In this document: piece after piece, positions 8,157-15,532 of the stretch
Numbering within the stretch: the first letter of the stretch is position 1
How the letters are laid out: each line of letters begins with the position of its first letter
NCBI GenBank assembly: GCA_021731145.1
Contig: JAKFXX010000027.1
Location: forward strand, 17,358 to 81,357
Length of the DNA: 64,000 nucleotides
DNA from: Gammaproteobacteria bacterium
GTDB taxonomy: Bacteria; Pseudomonadota; Gammaproteobacteria; Ga0077554; Ga007554
Reading direction: 5' to 3'
Notes under the pieces: generated by a model
Databases searched by the model: none
Seen by the model: only the letters and a program-made list of their open reading frames with translations
What the model was told of the DNA's origin: nothing
Made by a program: the position numbers and the translations under genes

Positions 8157-9188
8157 TCATTGCTGTCTGCGCCATATACCAGTCAGTCGTTCCCACAGAC
8201 TGGCCTTTGCGCGAGCCGATCGCCCTAGACCGGGGTGGTGGACGAGGAGCTCTTTCCATTCCCGCAGCAAATCCGAGCTTGGTGTGGATGCATTATTCGC
8301 AGCGTCTACCGCGATCCAGCGGGCCCCAGCTATTTTTTTGTCCAGCATGGCCTTCAAGTCTACAGGCGGATCGCGCCGCCGCATAGCTTTCCGCACTGGC
8401 TCGAATGCCGGCTGATGCACGTATTCGTGCATCAGCACCACGCCGTCCAAGGTGATCCGGTATTGCCGCTGGGCGAAGTGGTGGGCACTGGTAGAGCCAG
8501 TATGAACCCTGAAGCTGGCTAGGGTCTTGGGTAGGTAGGTGAAGCCATGATGGGCTGCCAAACGCACCCAATACTCCGTGTCGCAGATCATGGCCAGTTC
8601 TGGGTTGAACAGGCCGTGACGAGCGAAAGCCTCTCGGCGGATCAAGGTTGCCGTGGGCTCCCCAAAGAAATTTACGCCAAACAAGTCGATCGCGGTCTCA
8701 CATACGGTTCCGGGTGGGACATAAGTGATGCCCGCTCCGAACACTCGCTCGGGGTCGGGATGTTGTTCGTAGTATCGGCGGGTTGCCTCGGGGGTGCCGT
8801 CCTCAAATATAAACGTCCGGCGGCATACGGTCAGCCAAGTGTCCGGCGTGCTTGCGGTCAGCATCTCCTCCACGCATGTCGGGGCGATCAGATCGTCCTG
8901 GAAGACGAACTTGATCCACTCGCCGTTTGCCAGTTCAATGCACCGATTCCAGTTGTCTACCAGCCCAAGGTTGTGTTCGTTGCGCACCAGCCGGATTTGT
9001 GGATTCTTTTCTGTGTAACGCCCAATAATTTCAGGGGTGGCATCAGTTGATCCGTCATCTACCACCAGTACCTCAATGTTTTTGTATGTTTGGCTCAATA
9101 CACTGTCCAGACATGCCTCAAGATAACGAGCGCCGTTATATGCAGGTATGCAAATGCTTACTGTTGGCATTTTTTTCATGGGTGACAT
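8157..9188 (-). CDS. Family 2 glycosyltransferase
   Basis: 343 residues from the ATG at 9188. GT2 hallmarks are TVSICIPAYNGARYLEACLD, VLVVDDGSTDATPEII, and the metal site WIKFVFQDDLIAPTCV. The later DTEYWVRLAAHHG region carries the usual acceptor-side motif. An in-frame ATG at 9251 would add 21 residues and overlap the upstream methyltransferase by 50 nt, so the shorter start is preferred even though neither has a convincing ribosome-binding site. It would transfer one sugar of the glycan repeat on the cytoplasmic side. The specific donor is unknown. Confidence 0.88.
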   Translation of the reverse strand: MSPMKKMPTVSICIPAYNGARYLEACLDSVLSQTYKNIEVLVVDDGSTDATPEIIGRYTEKNPQIRLVRNEHNLGLVDNWNRCIELANGEWIKFVFQDDLIAPTCVEEMLTASTPDTWLTVCRRTFIFEDGTPEATRRYYEQHPDPERVFGAGITYVPPGTVCETAIDLFGVNFFGEPTATLIRREAFARHGLFNPELAMICDTEYWVRLAAHHGFTYLPKTLASFRVHTGSTSAHHFAQRQYRITLDGVVLMHEYVHQPAFEPVRKAMRRRDPPVDLKAMLDKKIAGARWIAVDAANNASTPSSDLLREWKELLVHHPGLGRSARAKASLWERLTGIWRRQQ

Positions 9189-9201
9189 GGAAGGGTAGAC
9201 T

Positions 9202-10203
9202 TCAGGTTGCCCGGAAAAAAAAACACGCTCGTCCACCGTCACCTTGTTCATTTACTTTACGCGCCATTTTTTTGAACCCTTCGATCTCATCATGGGTGAA
9301 AATTTTATTTTCTTTGTTAAGCCAGTATGAATTATTGGCGGTGAGTGGTATGTCGCGTAAATATTGTTCGCTGCCGTAAAATTCAAATTCCAGCGAGTCA
9401 CAGATTGTGGAATAGAGTTTTAGGCCACTTTTTTCGGCTATGAGTTGCATACTTTCCCGGGAGTGAAGATAGAGATGGCGCGGTGGATCCATTTCTACCC
9501 AGTTTGTAGCGTAGTGTCGCCATGCGTAGGAAGATACGATAGGAATGCGCACGAGGATGACACCATTTGGGGTCAGCAAGCGACGGGCAGAGACGATCGC
9601 TGATTCCTGATCGGGGATGTGCTCCAGGGAATGATGTAGAGTAATAAGATCGAAGGATCCCGTCATCTCATCGATGTGACGTTTATATATTGTAATGCCG
9701 TCTCGATGCACGTCGGATTTTATAAAAGGATCCGCTCCAGTAAGATGGCGAAATCCCATTGTTCGCAAGTCTGCCAGCCATCGAGATCCGCTGCCGCAGC
9801 CTATGTCGAGAAAGCGGGCTGAGAAGTCGGCGACCCCTGCTTCTCTCAAGACTTTTTCTACTGGAAGTACCGTGTCGACGCGCAGATCAGGCATTTTTAT
9901 AAAGTTAGCCAGAAATTGATTCAGTTTGTAACCGCGATCAAATATTGCATTTTTGAAACGATGCTTGAGGAGCAATGCTCGTAACGGTGAGGTACGATTA
10001 TTGTTTGTGACAGTTAGCGAGTAATAGCCGGGTGGATAGAATCGTCCCAAATCTTGGGGTATGTCTTTGATTTGCAGGCAACCGCAACACTTGCATTGGA
10101 AATATTCAAACTCCTCCCTCGTGCCAAACATCATTTCTCGGCCTACGAAGTTGGGGTGGTTGTCAGCGGTACCGCAAATGCGGCAGGTATGTGAAGGAAG
10201 CAT
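9202..10203 (-). CDS. Class I SAM-dependent methyltransferase with N-terminal zinc-knuckle-like segment
   Basis: 333 residues. The N-terminus has two CxxC pairs (HTCRICG and QCKCCGC), likely a small zinc site. The Rossmann core starts with FLDIGCGSGSRWLADL (SAM motif I), followed by GADPF, ITLHHSLEHIPD and LTPNGVILVRIP. The architecture matches sugar or glycan methyltransferases of polysaccharide loci. It lies 4 nt downstream of wzt, and the Wzt carries a glycan-binding C-terminal domain, so a role in methylating the glycan, possibly at its end, is inferred. A 9-A homopolymer near the 3' end (about 9219-9227) is a frameshift-prone spot. Confidence 0.86.
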   Translation of the reverse strand: MLPSHTCRICGTADNHPNFVGREMMFGTREEFEYFQCKCCGCLQIKDIPQDLGRFYPPGYYSLTVTNNNRTSPLRALLLKHRFKNAIFDRGYKLNQFLANFIKMPDLRVDTVLPVEKVLREAGVADFSARFLDIGCGSGSRWLADLRTMGFRHLTGADPFIKSDVHRDGITIYKRHIDEMTGSFDLITLHHSLEHIPDQESAIVSARRLLTPNGVILVRIPIVSSYAWRHYATNWVEMDPPRHLYLHSRESMQLIAEKSGLKLYSTICDSLEFEFYGSEQYLRDIPLTANNSYWLNKENKIFTHDEIEGFKKMARKVNEQGDGGRACFFFRAT

Positions 10204-10207
10204 GATG

Positions 10208-11464
10208 CTACGCCTTTACCTTCGAAATAACCGGGATTGCGGGATGTGCGCGGTCTTCCATCATCCAGTTCGCATCCAGAGCGAAGAATCCATCACGCGC
10301 GGTAATCGGTACATCGCCGATGACCTGGAAATGTTTCAGATTTTCACCGTAGAAGATGGTGCGCGCCACTTGCCCGCCAGTCACCCCAAAGCGTAATGAA
10401 TAAACGCCCGGCAGGAGCGGGAGATGTCTTATTTTGCACGCTATTTCATGTTCACCACAATCAAGATGGCTGATATGAAGTTGTTCTTCACTGTTGTGAG
10501 TGGTCAAGTATAAAAAATCCGTTGTGTGGAAACCAAATCCAAAGGTGACTTTATCGAAAGTTTTTAATACCCGGATTTTGAAATTTACGATACAGTCGTA
10601 ATTATAGGAAAGGCGGTCAGTTCTCTGGTTGTTGTGATCAATAAAATGCAGGTCTAACAACTCGACTTCACCGCTGGTAGAGAAGCTGGCCTGAGCGGGG
10701 GCTGTGGTGGCTTTGATTTTTTCGTCACTTTGTTGGTAGAAGCTGTCACACACTTCTTGTGGGGTTCCTGCCTGATTGATTCGTCCATGGTCCAGCATGA
10801 TCACTCGGTTACATAAGCGTTGTATCTGCCGAATATTATGGCTTACCAGTAACACCGTTTTTCCCTGCCGTTTGATCATGTCCTCCATACGGTCAAAGCA
10901 CTTGCGCTGAAACGCCAGATCCCCGACCGCCAGCACTTCATCCACAATCAGTATGTCCGATTCCACGCTGGTAGCAATGGCAAAACCCAGGCGCACCGAC
11001 ATGCCGGAGCTATAACGCTTGATCGGGGTATCAATAAACTCTTCCAGCTCCGCGAAGGCGACGATTCCATCGAATTTTTTCTTGATTTCGGCCTTGGGTA
11101 TACCCAGGATCGCGCCATTGAGGAAGACATTCTCGCGCCCGGTGAGGTCACCTATCAGTCCCGCGCCGACTTCGATCAGTGGCGCCACTTTGCCATGTAC
11201 TTTAACGCTTCCTCGGGTGGGTACGCTGATTTGTGCCAGCATCTTCAGTAGCGTGCTCTTGCCCGCACCGTTGTGGCCGATGATGCCGAGCACTTCACCT
11301 GCTTCAACCTTGAAGTCCACATCGTCCAGTGCCTTGAACAGCGGGCGTTCGGGCAAGGGCTGCCCGCGCAGTTTTGCGGCAGTACGCTGTATAGTATGCT
11401 TGAGGCTTTGCAGTTGCCCGAGGCGGTATTCTTTGGTGACGTGGTTGACTTCGATGATTGGCAT
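10208..11464 (-). CDS. wzt: Polysaccharide ABC exporter ATP-binding subunit with C-terminal glycan-binding domain
   Basis: 418 residues. The N-terminal ATPase has Walker A GHNGAGKST (about residues 63-71), signature YSSGMSVRLGFA, Walker B SDILIVDEVLAVGD and the switch LLVSHN. Residues from about 265 onward form a beta-rich Wzt-C domain (VELLDLHFID, VTFGFGFHTTD, PGVYSLRFGVTGG) that in known systems recognises the finished, end-capped O-polysaccharide. It pairs with the permease Wzm encoded 2.3 kb upstream. That distance is unusual, since wzm and wzt normally touch; three toxin-antitoxin-like gene pairs and a second wzt 5' end lie between them. Confidence 0.93.
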   Translation of the reverse strand: MPIIEVNHVTKEYRLGQLQSLKHTIQRTAAKLRGQPLPERPLFKALDDVDFKVEAGEVLGIIGHNGAGKSTLLKMLAQISVPTRGSVKVHGKVAPLIEVGAGLIGDLTGRENVFLNGAILGIPKAEIKKKFDGIVAFAELEEFIDTPIKRYSSGMSVRLGFAIATSVESDILIVDEVLAVGDLAFQRKCFDRMEDMIKRQGKTVLLVSHNIRQIQRLCNRVIMLDHGRINQAGTPQEVCDSFYQQSDEKIKATTAPAQASFSTSGEVELLDLHFIDHNNQRTDRLSYNYDCIVNFKIRVLKTFDKVTFGFGFHTTDFLYLTTHNSEEQLHISHLDCGEHEIACKIRHLPLLPGVYSLRFGVTGGQVARTIFYGENLKHFQVIGDVPITARDGFFALDANWMMEDRAHPAIPVISKVKA

Positions 11465-11475
11465 AAGGGGTTGGT

Positions 11476-11874
11476 CTATTTGATATCCGAGGGAATTTTT
11501 TTCCCTTTCTCGGTACGGTCGAAGTCTTTGTCGAAGCTCACGATGGTCAGGTTATATTTTAACGCTACGGCGTACTGATAGGCGTCATCAAAATCAAGGC
11601 TGAATTTCTGTGCTGCATCGATCACCGATTCCATGTCCTCCGCCGATATGGAGGAAACTTTTATTCCAGCGGTAAAAACCATGTCATTCAAAAACTGACG
11701 GTAGGCCGCATGCTGCTTTTGCCGAAAGACAATCAACCCAATGGAATGTAAAGAAAAATCACTTATATAGAGATCATGGCTATCGTATTTAAGCAGTAAG
11801 CTGCGTGCTTCTTCAGCCCTGTCTTGCCCCAGTAACACTTCAAGAAAAATATTGGTGTCCAGTAGCAGCTTCAT
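11476..11874 (-). CDS. PIN-domain ribonuclease toxin (VapC-like)
   Basis: 132 residues starting MKLLLDTNIFLEVLLG, with the first PIN acidic residue at D6. A second acidic cluster appears in SLDFDDAYQYAVALKYNLTI and a last one in SFDKDFDR, giving the usual four-acid metal site. PIN toxins cleave RNA, often tRNA. It overlaps the upstream DUF2281 antitoxin-like gene by 4 nt (ATGA) and ends 11 nt before wzt, so it is co-oriented with the glycan cluster and may be co-transcribed with it. Confidence 0.82.
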   Translation of the reverse strand: MKLLLDTNIFLEVLLGQDRAEEARSLLLKYDSHDLYISDFSLHSIGLIVFRQKQHAAYRQFLNDMVFTAGIKVSSISAEDMESVIDAAQKFSLDFDDAYQYAVALKYNLTIVSFDKDFDRTEKGKKIPSDIK

Positions 11875-12083
11875 TCCCCCATTCTCCAGTCAGAGATTTT
11901 GTGTTGAAGCTCAGCCGAAGTATACTTCCCCGCAAGTTCTTTTAGCGCGCCCGCCCATAAGAAGCTTGGCTTTCCAGGCTTTTTCTTTTCCCTTCTTACC
12001 CATAGGAACTCCACAAAATCTTCAACCTCCGCCTGGAGTTCTGGCGGCAGTTCGTCAATTTTGCGTACAAGATTTTCCCGCAT
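11871..12083 (-). CDS. DUF2281-family antitoxin-like protein
   Basis: 70 residues with the family core KIDELPPELQAEVEDFVEFLWVR. These small proteins commonly precede PIN toxins and act as their antitoxin. The ATGA overlap with the PIN gene supports a coupled pair. The C-terminal part (ALKELAGKYTSAELQHKI) is the likely toxin-binding segment. The start is an ATG at 12083 with GGAGG a few bases upstream. Confidence 0.8.
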   Translation of the reverse strand: MRENLVRKIDELPPELQAEVEDFVEFLWVRREKKKPGKPSFLWAGALKELAGKYTSAELQHKISDWRMGE

Positions 12084-12153
12084 GATAACCTCCGGTAAAA
12101 TTTAGCGATCCCCCGAATAAATCGGGGACTCCATCACGGCCTTTGCCTGCACA

Positions 12154-12648
12154 TCAAGCTAACTCGCCCACATCACGCAAAACCGCATCGATCAGGTTTT
12201 TACGAATATAAATTCCATTCTCCTGTAACTGCATGAGATAGGGCTTGATCGCTCCGATCAAGCCGGTTTTTTTGGCTCGGCGCAATATACCCAAAGTGCC
12301 AATCCGAATCACGCCGAAACGTTCCGCCACGCGGCGTGCCTGCGCATCATCCAGCAGTACCGTACTTCCAGGCATGCTGAGAGCCAAGGCAATAACCTGC
12401 GCCTCGCCGCGATCTACCAGAATTGCCAAAGGTTGCAGCAACTCGGGAGCCGGGGCTTGAGTTTCCAGCCAGGTAAGCTGGCTCACTGCCAACGCACCGG
12501 GTAATCCAGCGCCATGAACAGTCACCTCTTCCCATACTATTGTCGGCACCATCACTCGCTGATATAACTTGGGCAGGAGTTCAAGTTGACCAATAATCGC
12601 TAGGGCAATCAGTGGGCTGCTGTCGCCCACAATAGTTTGATTAGTCAT
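12154..12648 (-). CDS. DUF3368 PIN-like protein (putative toxin)
   Basis: 164 residues from the ATG at 12648. It begins TIVGDSSPLIALAIIGQLELL, the PIN-like N-terminus of the DUF3368 family, and continues with RGEAQVIALAL and VLLDDAQARRVAERFGV, which hold the remaining acidic residues. The family is usually encoded next to UPF0175 and is regarded as the nuclease partner of a toxin-antitoxin-like pair. The start overlaps the stop of the UPF0175 gene by 8 nt. Toxicity has not been shown for most members, so the assignment is by family and context. Confidence 0.8.
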   Translation of the reverse strand: MTNQTIVGDSSPLIALAIIGQLELLPKLYQRVMVPTIVWEEVTVHGAGLPGALAVSQLTWLETQAPAPELLQPLAILVDRGEAQVIALALSMPGSTVLLDDAQARRVAERFGVIRIGTLGILRRAKKTGLIGAIKPYLMQLQENGIYIRKNLIDAVLRDVGELA

Positions 12649-12892
12649 CACGCAACTCATCGGCAATTTGGTCATCATCCAGATTTATTACCGGCACTTG
12701 CAAACGCCCCAGTTCAAACATGAAGCGCAGTTTGCTCATGCGACAAAACTCAGCCGCTTTGCCCAATGAAAGGCGGCGAACCTCAAACAACTTGGCTGCC
12801 AGCAGGAACGCCAGCTCTTCTTCCAAAGCTTGCGGGGCTTTGCCGGATGTCACCAGCAAATCATCAGGGTATGGCAGGGATAAAGTGTGCAT
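12641..12892 (-). CDS. UPF0175 family protein (putative antitoxin)
   Basis: 83 residues with LEEELAFLLAAKLFEVRRLSLGKAAEFC, the UPF0175 helix-turn-helix-like signature. Partner of the downstream DUF3368 gene, with overlapping stop and start. Likely a DNA-binding antitoxin and autoregulator. AGGAGATAG lies just upstream of the ATG. Confidence 0.8.
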   Translation of the reverse strand: MHTLSLPYPDDLLVTSGKAPQALEEELAFLLAAKLFEVRRLSLGKAAEFCRMSKLRFMFELGRLQVPVINLDDDQIADELRDD

Positions 12893-13107
12893 GGTCTATC
12901 TCCTCGGTTCAAACGGAACAAACGCAGCGTCATTGTGAGGTTGAGCGAATAATACCGCTCTTGATTAGGCGAAAACGTGAAGCTGTTAGAGTCTGCTGCA
13001 TTCCTAAAGGGGGCGAATTCGACCCCTTTAGATTGTTGATTTTTTCCTTAAACCGAAAAATTCGATGGTATGGCAAGTCAAAAGGGGTTAGACACCAATT
13101 CTCGGTT

Positions 13108-13135
13108 TTTGCGGCTGAAGCCGCTCCTACGGTGG
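13108..13135. repeat. REP-like palindrome (GCGGCTGAAGCCGC core)
   Basis: Contains GCGGCTGAAGCCGCTCCTAC. This GTAGGAGCGGCTTCAGCCGC type is a common extragenic palindrome of gammaproteobacteria. It lies directly at the broken end of the wzt 5' relic, so it may mark the recombination joint. Nearby at 13012-13040 is a second near-palindrome, CTAAAGGGG...CCCCTTTAG, spanning a GAATTCG centre. Confidence 0.6.
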
Positions 13136-13151
13136 TATCGTGGGCCGGTAG

Positions 13152-13208
13152 CTTGAGGCAGATGAGTCGCCCCATCTGGTATTCTTTGTTGACGTGGATG
13201 ATAGCCAT
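13152..13208 (-). pseudogene. Relic of a wzt 5' end
   Basis: Reading from the ATG at 13208 gives MAIIHVNKEYQMGRL, which aligns with MPIIEVNHVTKEYRLGQLQ at the start of the intact wzt, with about three codons missing. The similarity continues at DNA level for roughly 57 nt (CCTCAAGC is shared at its end) and stops near the REP-like palindrome. The rest of the reading frame bears no relation to an ABC ATPase. It marks where a wzt gene once began closer to wzm. Confidence 0.75.
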
Positions 13209-13271
13209 GGTTATTTAAGGTCTTCCTTACTTAGGCCGGAGTGCCTGAGAATAGAATAGTGCTCAACCATT

Positions 13272-13499
13272 CTAGGCCGCCAAATACTGCCTGACATCCA
13301 CCTGCACGCCCTCGCGGATCGCTTCCTCGCCATGTGAGAGCAGGGCGCGCGTATCTTTATCAGCGATATACTCTTCGCCACAGTTGTCGCAAACCAGTGC
13401 AGGCACATTTTTAAAAACCAGCGTGGTTGGTCCACGCTCTAATGTGACGGTAGCGAAACCCGGCTGGGTTTCGCCGTGTTTGCAAATAACACACTTCAT
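13272..13499 (-). CDS. YgiT-type zinc-finger protein (MqsA N-terminal-like antitoxin)
   Basis: 75 residues with two CxxC pairs: C3/C6 (MKCVICKHGE) and C37/C40 (LVCDNCGEEY), which bind one zinc in this family. It lacks the helix-turn-helix half of full-length MqsA. It overlaps the upstream DUF4258 gene by 4 nt (ATGA), the usual arrangement of toxin DUF4258 followed by YgiT-type antitoxin. Confidence 0.85.
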   Translation of the reverse strand: MKCVICKHGETQPGFATVTLERGPTTLVFKNVPALVCDNCGEEYIADKDTRALLSHGEEAIREGVQVDVRQYLAA

Positions 13500-13783
13500 G
13501 ATGGCTTTCTCCGTTTATAAGCCGTTTCCCAGAGCTTAGGATCGGGTTCATGGGCCGTAATGATAATTGTAGCATCGTCCACGATGTTATTAGCGGCAAC
13601 TACATGAATTGGCCTTGAACCAACCCACCCCAATACCAGCCGGCTCGGATACGGTGTGTCATCAAGATAATCCTGAATGACTTCACCGTTTTCCAAAGCG
13701 TGCTGTATATCCTGCTCCATAATGCCACGCTCGAACATTCGTCTAATGGCATGATTCCTGTACATCAGCAGCTTGGCTTTCAT
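13496..13783 (-). CDS. DUF4258 domain protein (putative RNase toxin)
   Basis: 95 residues with NHAIRRMFERGIMEQDIQHAL and later ATIIITAHEPDPKLWE, the DUF4258 pattern (RelE/MqsR-related small fold). It pairs with the YgiT-type zinc-finger gene by a 4-nt overlap. It lies 30 nt after wzm. The intergenic TTATTTAAGG near 13790 reappears immediately upstream of the wzt relic, hinting at insertion with duplication. Confidence 0.8.
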   Translation of the reverse strand: MKAKLLMYRNHAIRRMFERGIMEQDIQHALENGEVIQDYLDDTPYPSRLVLGWVGSRPIHVVAANNIVDDATIIITAHEPDPKLWETAYKRRKPS

Positions 13784-13813
13784 TTTCTCGATTATTTAAG
13801 GCATGGAAGTTTT

Positions 13814-14680
13814 TCAAACCACATCCGCAAAATAGGATTCCGCACGCTTGAAAACGATGTAGCTGATGGGCAACAGGATGGCTATCAGGATCATTCCCGG
13901 CAGCATGGCAGCAAAGTCGGGGGCTTGGCCATAGAGCAATACCCGCTGAAAGGCGTCGATGACGCCGGCTATGGGGTTAAGGGTATACAGCGTGTAGAGC
14001 AGGTTTGACCATTCTCCGGCAGCCTGATTGGTCAGGAGTTTTTCCTTGACCAGGGTCAAGGGGTAGATGACCGGCGAGGCGTACATGAGCAGGGAGAGCA
14101 GGATCGGTAAAGCCGTGGCGACATCGCGGTAATAGACGTTCATCGCGGCCCCAATGAGGGCGATGCTCAGTGAGGCCAGGACTGTGTACAGGATGATCAG
14201 GGGCAGCCAAAGCGCGTAAACACTGGGCATCATTCCGTAATAAACCATTAGCCCGGCGAGAATGCCAAAGTTGATGCCGAGTTCCACCAGTTTGGTCATG
14301 ACGCTAGTGAGGGGGAAAATCTCGCGGGGAAAATAGATTTTGCGGATCAGGTTGGCGTTGGATACCACGCTGCCGACACCTTCCGCAGTGGCTTCCTGGA
14401 AGAAAATCCAGGGCATGAGTGCCGCGAAGGTGAGGATAGGATAGGGGATGTCACCGCTGTCGATGCCTACAAAACTTTTGACGAGGGTAAATATGAGCAT
14501 CAGTGTAACGGGTTTAAATACCGCCCAGGCGATACCTATATAGGCCTGTTTGTAGCGTAAGGTGATGTTTTTCCAGGCGAGCACCATCAGCAATTCGCGG
14601 TAGGCAACGATGTTTTTGGCGGCTTGAATCATAATTTTCAGGGGGTTTAGGCTATCCGTATAATGGGTGAATTTTACCAC
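13814..14680 (-). CDS. wzm: Polysaccharide ABC exporter permease
   Basis: 288 residues, ABC-2 type. A cytosolic start ending in WKNITLRYKQAYIGIAWAVFKP is followed by about six membrane segments (TLMLIFTLVKSFVGI, FAALMPWIFFQEA, LGINFGILAGLMVYYG, LIILYTVLASLSIALIG, LSLLMYASPVIYPLTL, MILIAILLPISYIVF). With Wzt it exports the undecaprenyl-linked glycan to the periplasm. GTG start at 14680; an in-frame ATG at 14632 is an alternative, and a TAAAAT box overlaps the GTG codon region. It is the first gene of the minus-strand cluster. Confidence 0.9.
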   Translation of the reverse strand: MVKFTHYTDSLNPLKIMIQAAKNIVAYRELLMVLAWKNITLRYKQAYIGIAWAVFKPVTLMLIFTLVKSFVGIDSGDIPYPILTFAALMPWIFFQEATAEGVGSVVSNANLIRKIYFPREIFPLTSVMTKLVELGINFGILAGLMVYYGMMPSVYALWLPLIILYTVLASLSIALIGAAMNVYYRDVATALPILLSLLMYASPVIYPLTLVKEKLLTNQAAGEWSNLLYTLYTLNPIAGVIDAFQRVLLYGQAPDFAAMLPGMILIAILLPISYIVFKRAESYFADVV

Positions 14681-14815
14681 ACTTGAGAGTTTTTCATTGT
14701 GTAAGCCATGAAGGAAGGAATGCGTAGGACAATCCCGTCCGATTTGGTGTTTGTTTGCATGCGATTACCTCAGGTATAGTTGTATCGGTCATTGTCGGCT
14801 GTCTTTGAGGTCATA

Positions 14816-14872
14816 TTGACACGGAGGCAGGATACCTTGATACTTCAAAGAGATTGGTTAGACAAAGTCTAA
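14816..14872 (+). promoter_or_regulatory. Candidate promoter and operator of the rubrerythrin operon
   Basis: TTGACA at 14816-14821 and GATACT at 14839-14844 are 17 bp apart. Just downstream a perfect palindrome TTAGACAAAGTCTAA covers 14858-14872, where a repressor could block initiation. The regulator is not identified. Confidence 0.5.
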
Positions 14873-14937
14873 GCGCTGGCGGGGATGAATCAATCCTCAG
14901 GCAGTTGATGTTAACGGACATTTGCAAGGAGATAGTC

Positions 14938-15357
14938 ATGAACCTGAAAGGCAGCAAAACCGAAGAGAATCTGAAGGCCGCCTTCGCGGGCGAATCGCAG
15001 GCTAATCGCCGTTACCTGTATTTCGCCGCCAAGGCGGATGTGGAGGGCTACAATGATGTGTCCGCTGTGTTCCGTTCCACTGCGGAAGGTGAGACAGGCC
15101 ATGCGCATGGTCACCTGGAATACCTGGAGGTCTGCGGTGATCCGGCTACCGGCCTGCCCATTGGCGCTACCGCCGACAACCTGAAGGCGGCGATTGCCGG
15201 TGAAACCCACGAGTACACCGACATGTACCCCGGCATGGCCAAGGCGGCGCGTGAAGAAGGTTTTGATGAGATTGCAGACTGGTTCGAGACCCTCGCCAAG
15301 GCTGAACGTTCTCATGCCAACCGCTTCAAGAAGGCATTGGACAGTCTGGGCAGCTAA
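14938..15357 (+). CDS. Rubrerythrin-family diiron protein without rubredoxin domain
   Basis: 139 residues, only the ferritin-like four-helix part. Diiron ligands are visible in two ExxH/Exx pairs: E19, E52 and H55, then E89, E92, E123 and H126. The C-terminal CxxCG rubredoxin knuckles of classical rubrerythrin are absent. Family role: peroxide reduction in the cytosol. Start chosen at 14938 because AAGGAGAT sits 5 nt upstream. It heads a conserved trio with an Fe-S reductase and DUF3501, which could supply electrons in place of the missing rubredoxin domain. Confidence 0.9.
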   Translation: MNLKGSKTEENLKAAFAGESQANRRYLYFAAKADVEGYNDVSAVFRSTAEGETGHAHGHLEYLEVCGDPATGLPIGATADNLKAAIAGETHEYTDMYPGMAKAAREEGFDEIADWFETLAKAERSHANRFKKALDSLGS

Positions 15358-15366
15358 AGAACCAGC

Positions 15367-15391
15367 CACCCCACCTCGAAGGGGTGGGGTG
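15367..15391 (+). terminator. Strong hairpin after the rubrerythrin gene
   Basis: 11-bp stem (CACCCCACCTC at 15367-15377 with GGGGTGGGGTG at 15381-15391, one G-U pair) and a 3-nt loop. No T-run follows, so it may be an attenuator or mRNA-stabilising structure rather than a full terminator. Confidence 0.55.
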
Positions 15392-15444
15392 ATTGAAACA
15401 GTTGGTGGGGCTGCCAACAAAGCCATTGCTTAACGGCATTGGGC

Positions 15445-15501
15445 GTAGGGTGCGTTCCACGCACCACATGAAAATACAGTGGTGCGCGCGGCGCACCCTA
15501 C
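15445..15501. repeat. 57-bp GTAGGGTGCG palindrome
   Basis: The 23-nt arms match at 19 positions (GTAGGGTGCG...CGCACCAC against its complement ending CGCACCCTAC) around an 11-nt loop. It belongs to the GTAGGG...CCCTAC family scattered in this window. Confidence 0.8.
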
Positions 15502-15532
15502 GAAGCTTTCGGTATTCGCGCAGGGAGCTGCC

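Noticed and set aside
9202..9251. Frameshift in the 9-A run at the methyltransferase 3' end
   Set aside because: The predicted tail (NEQGDGGRACFFFRAT) fits the usual end of this methyltransferase group, so the frame seems right as it is.
12930..13208. 92-codon open frame starting at the wzt relic
   Set aside because: Only the first 20 codons resemble wzt; the rest crosses a REP-like palindrome and has no protein-like features, so it is treated as a relic, not a gene.
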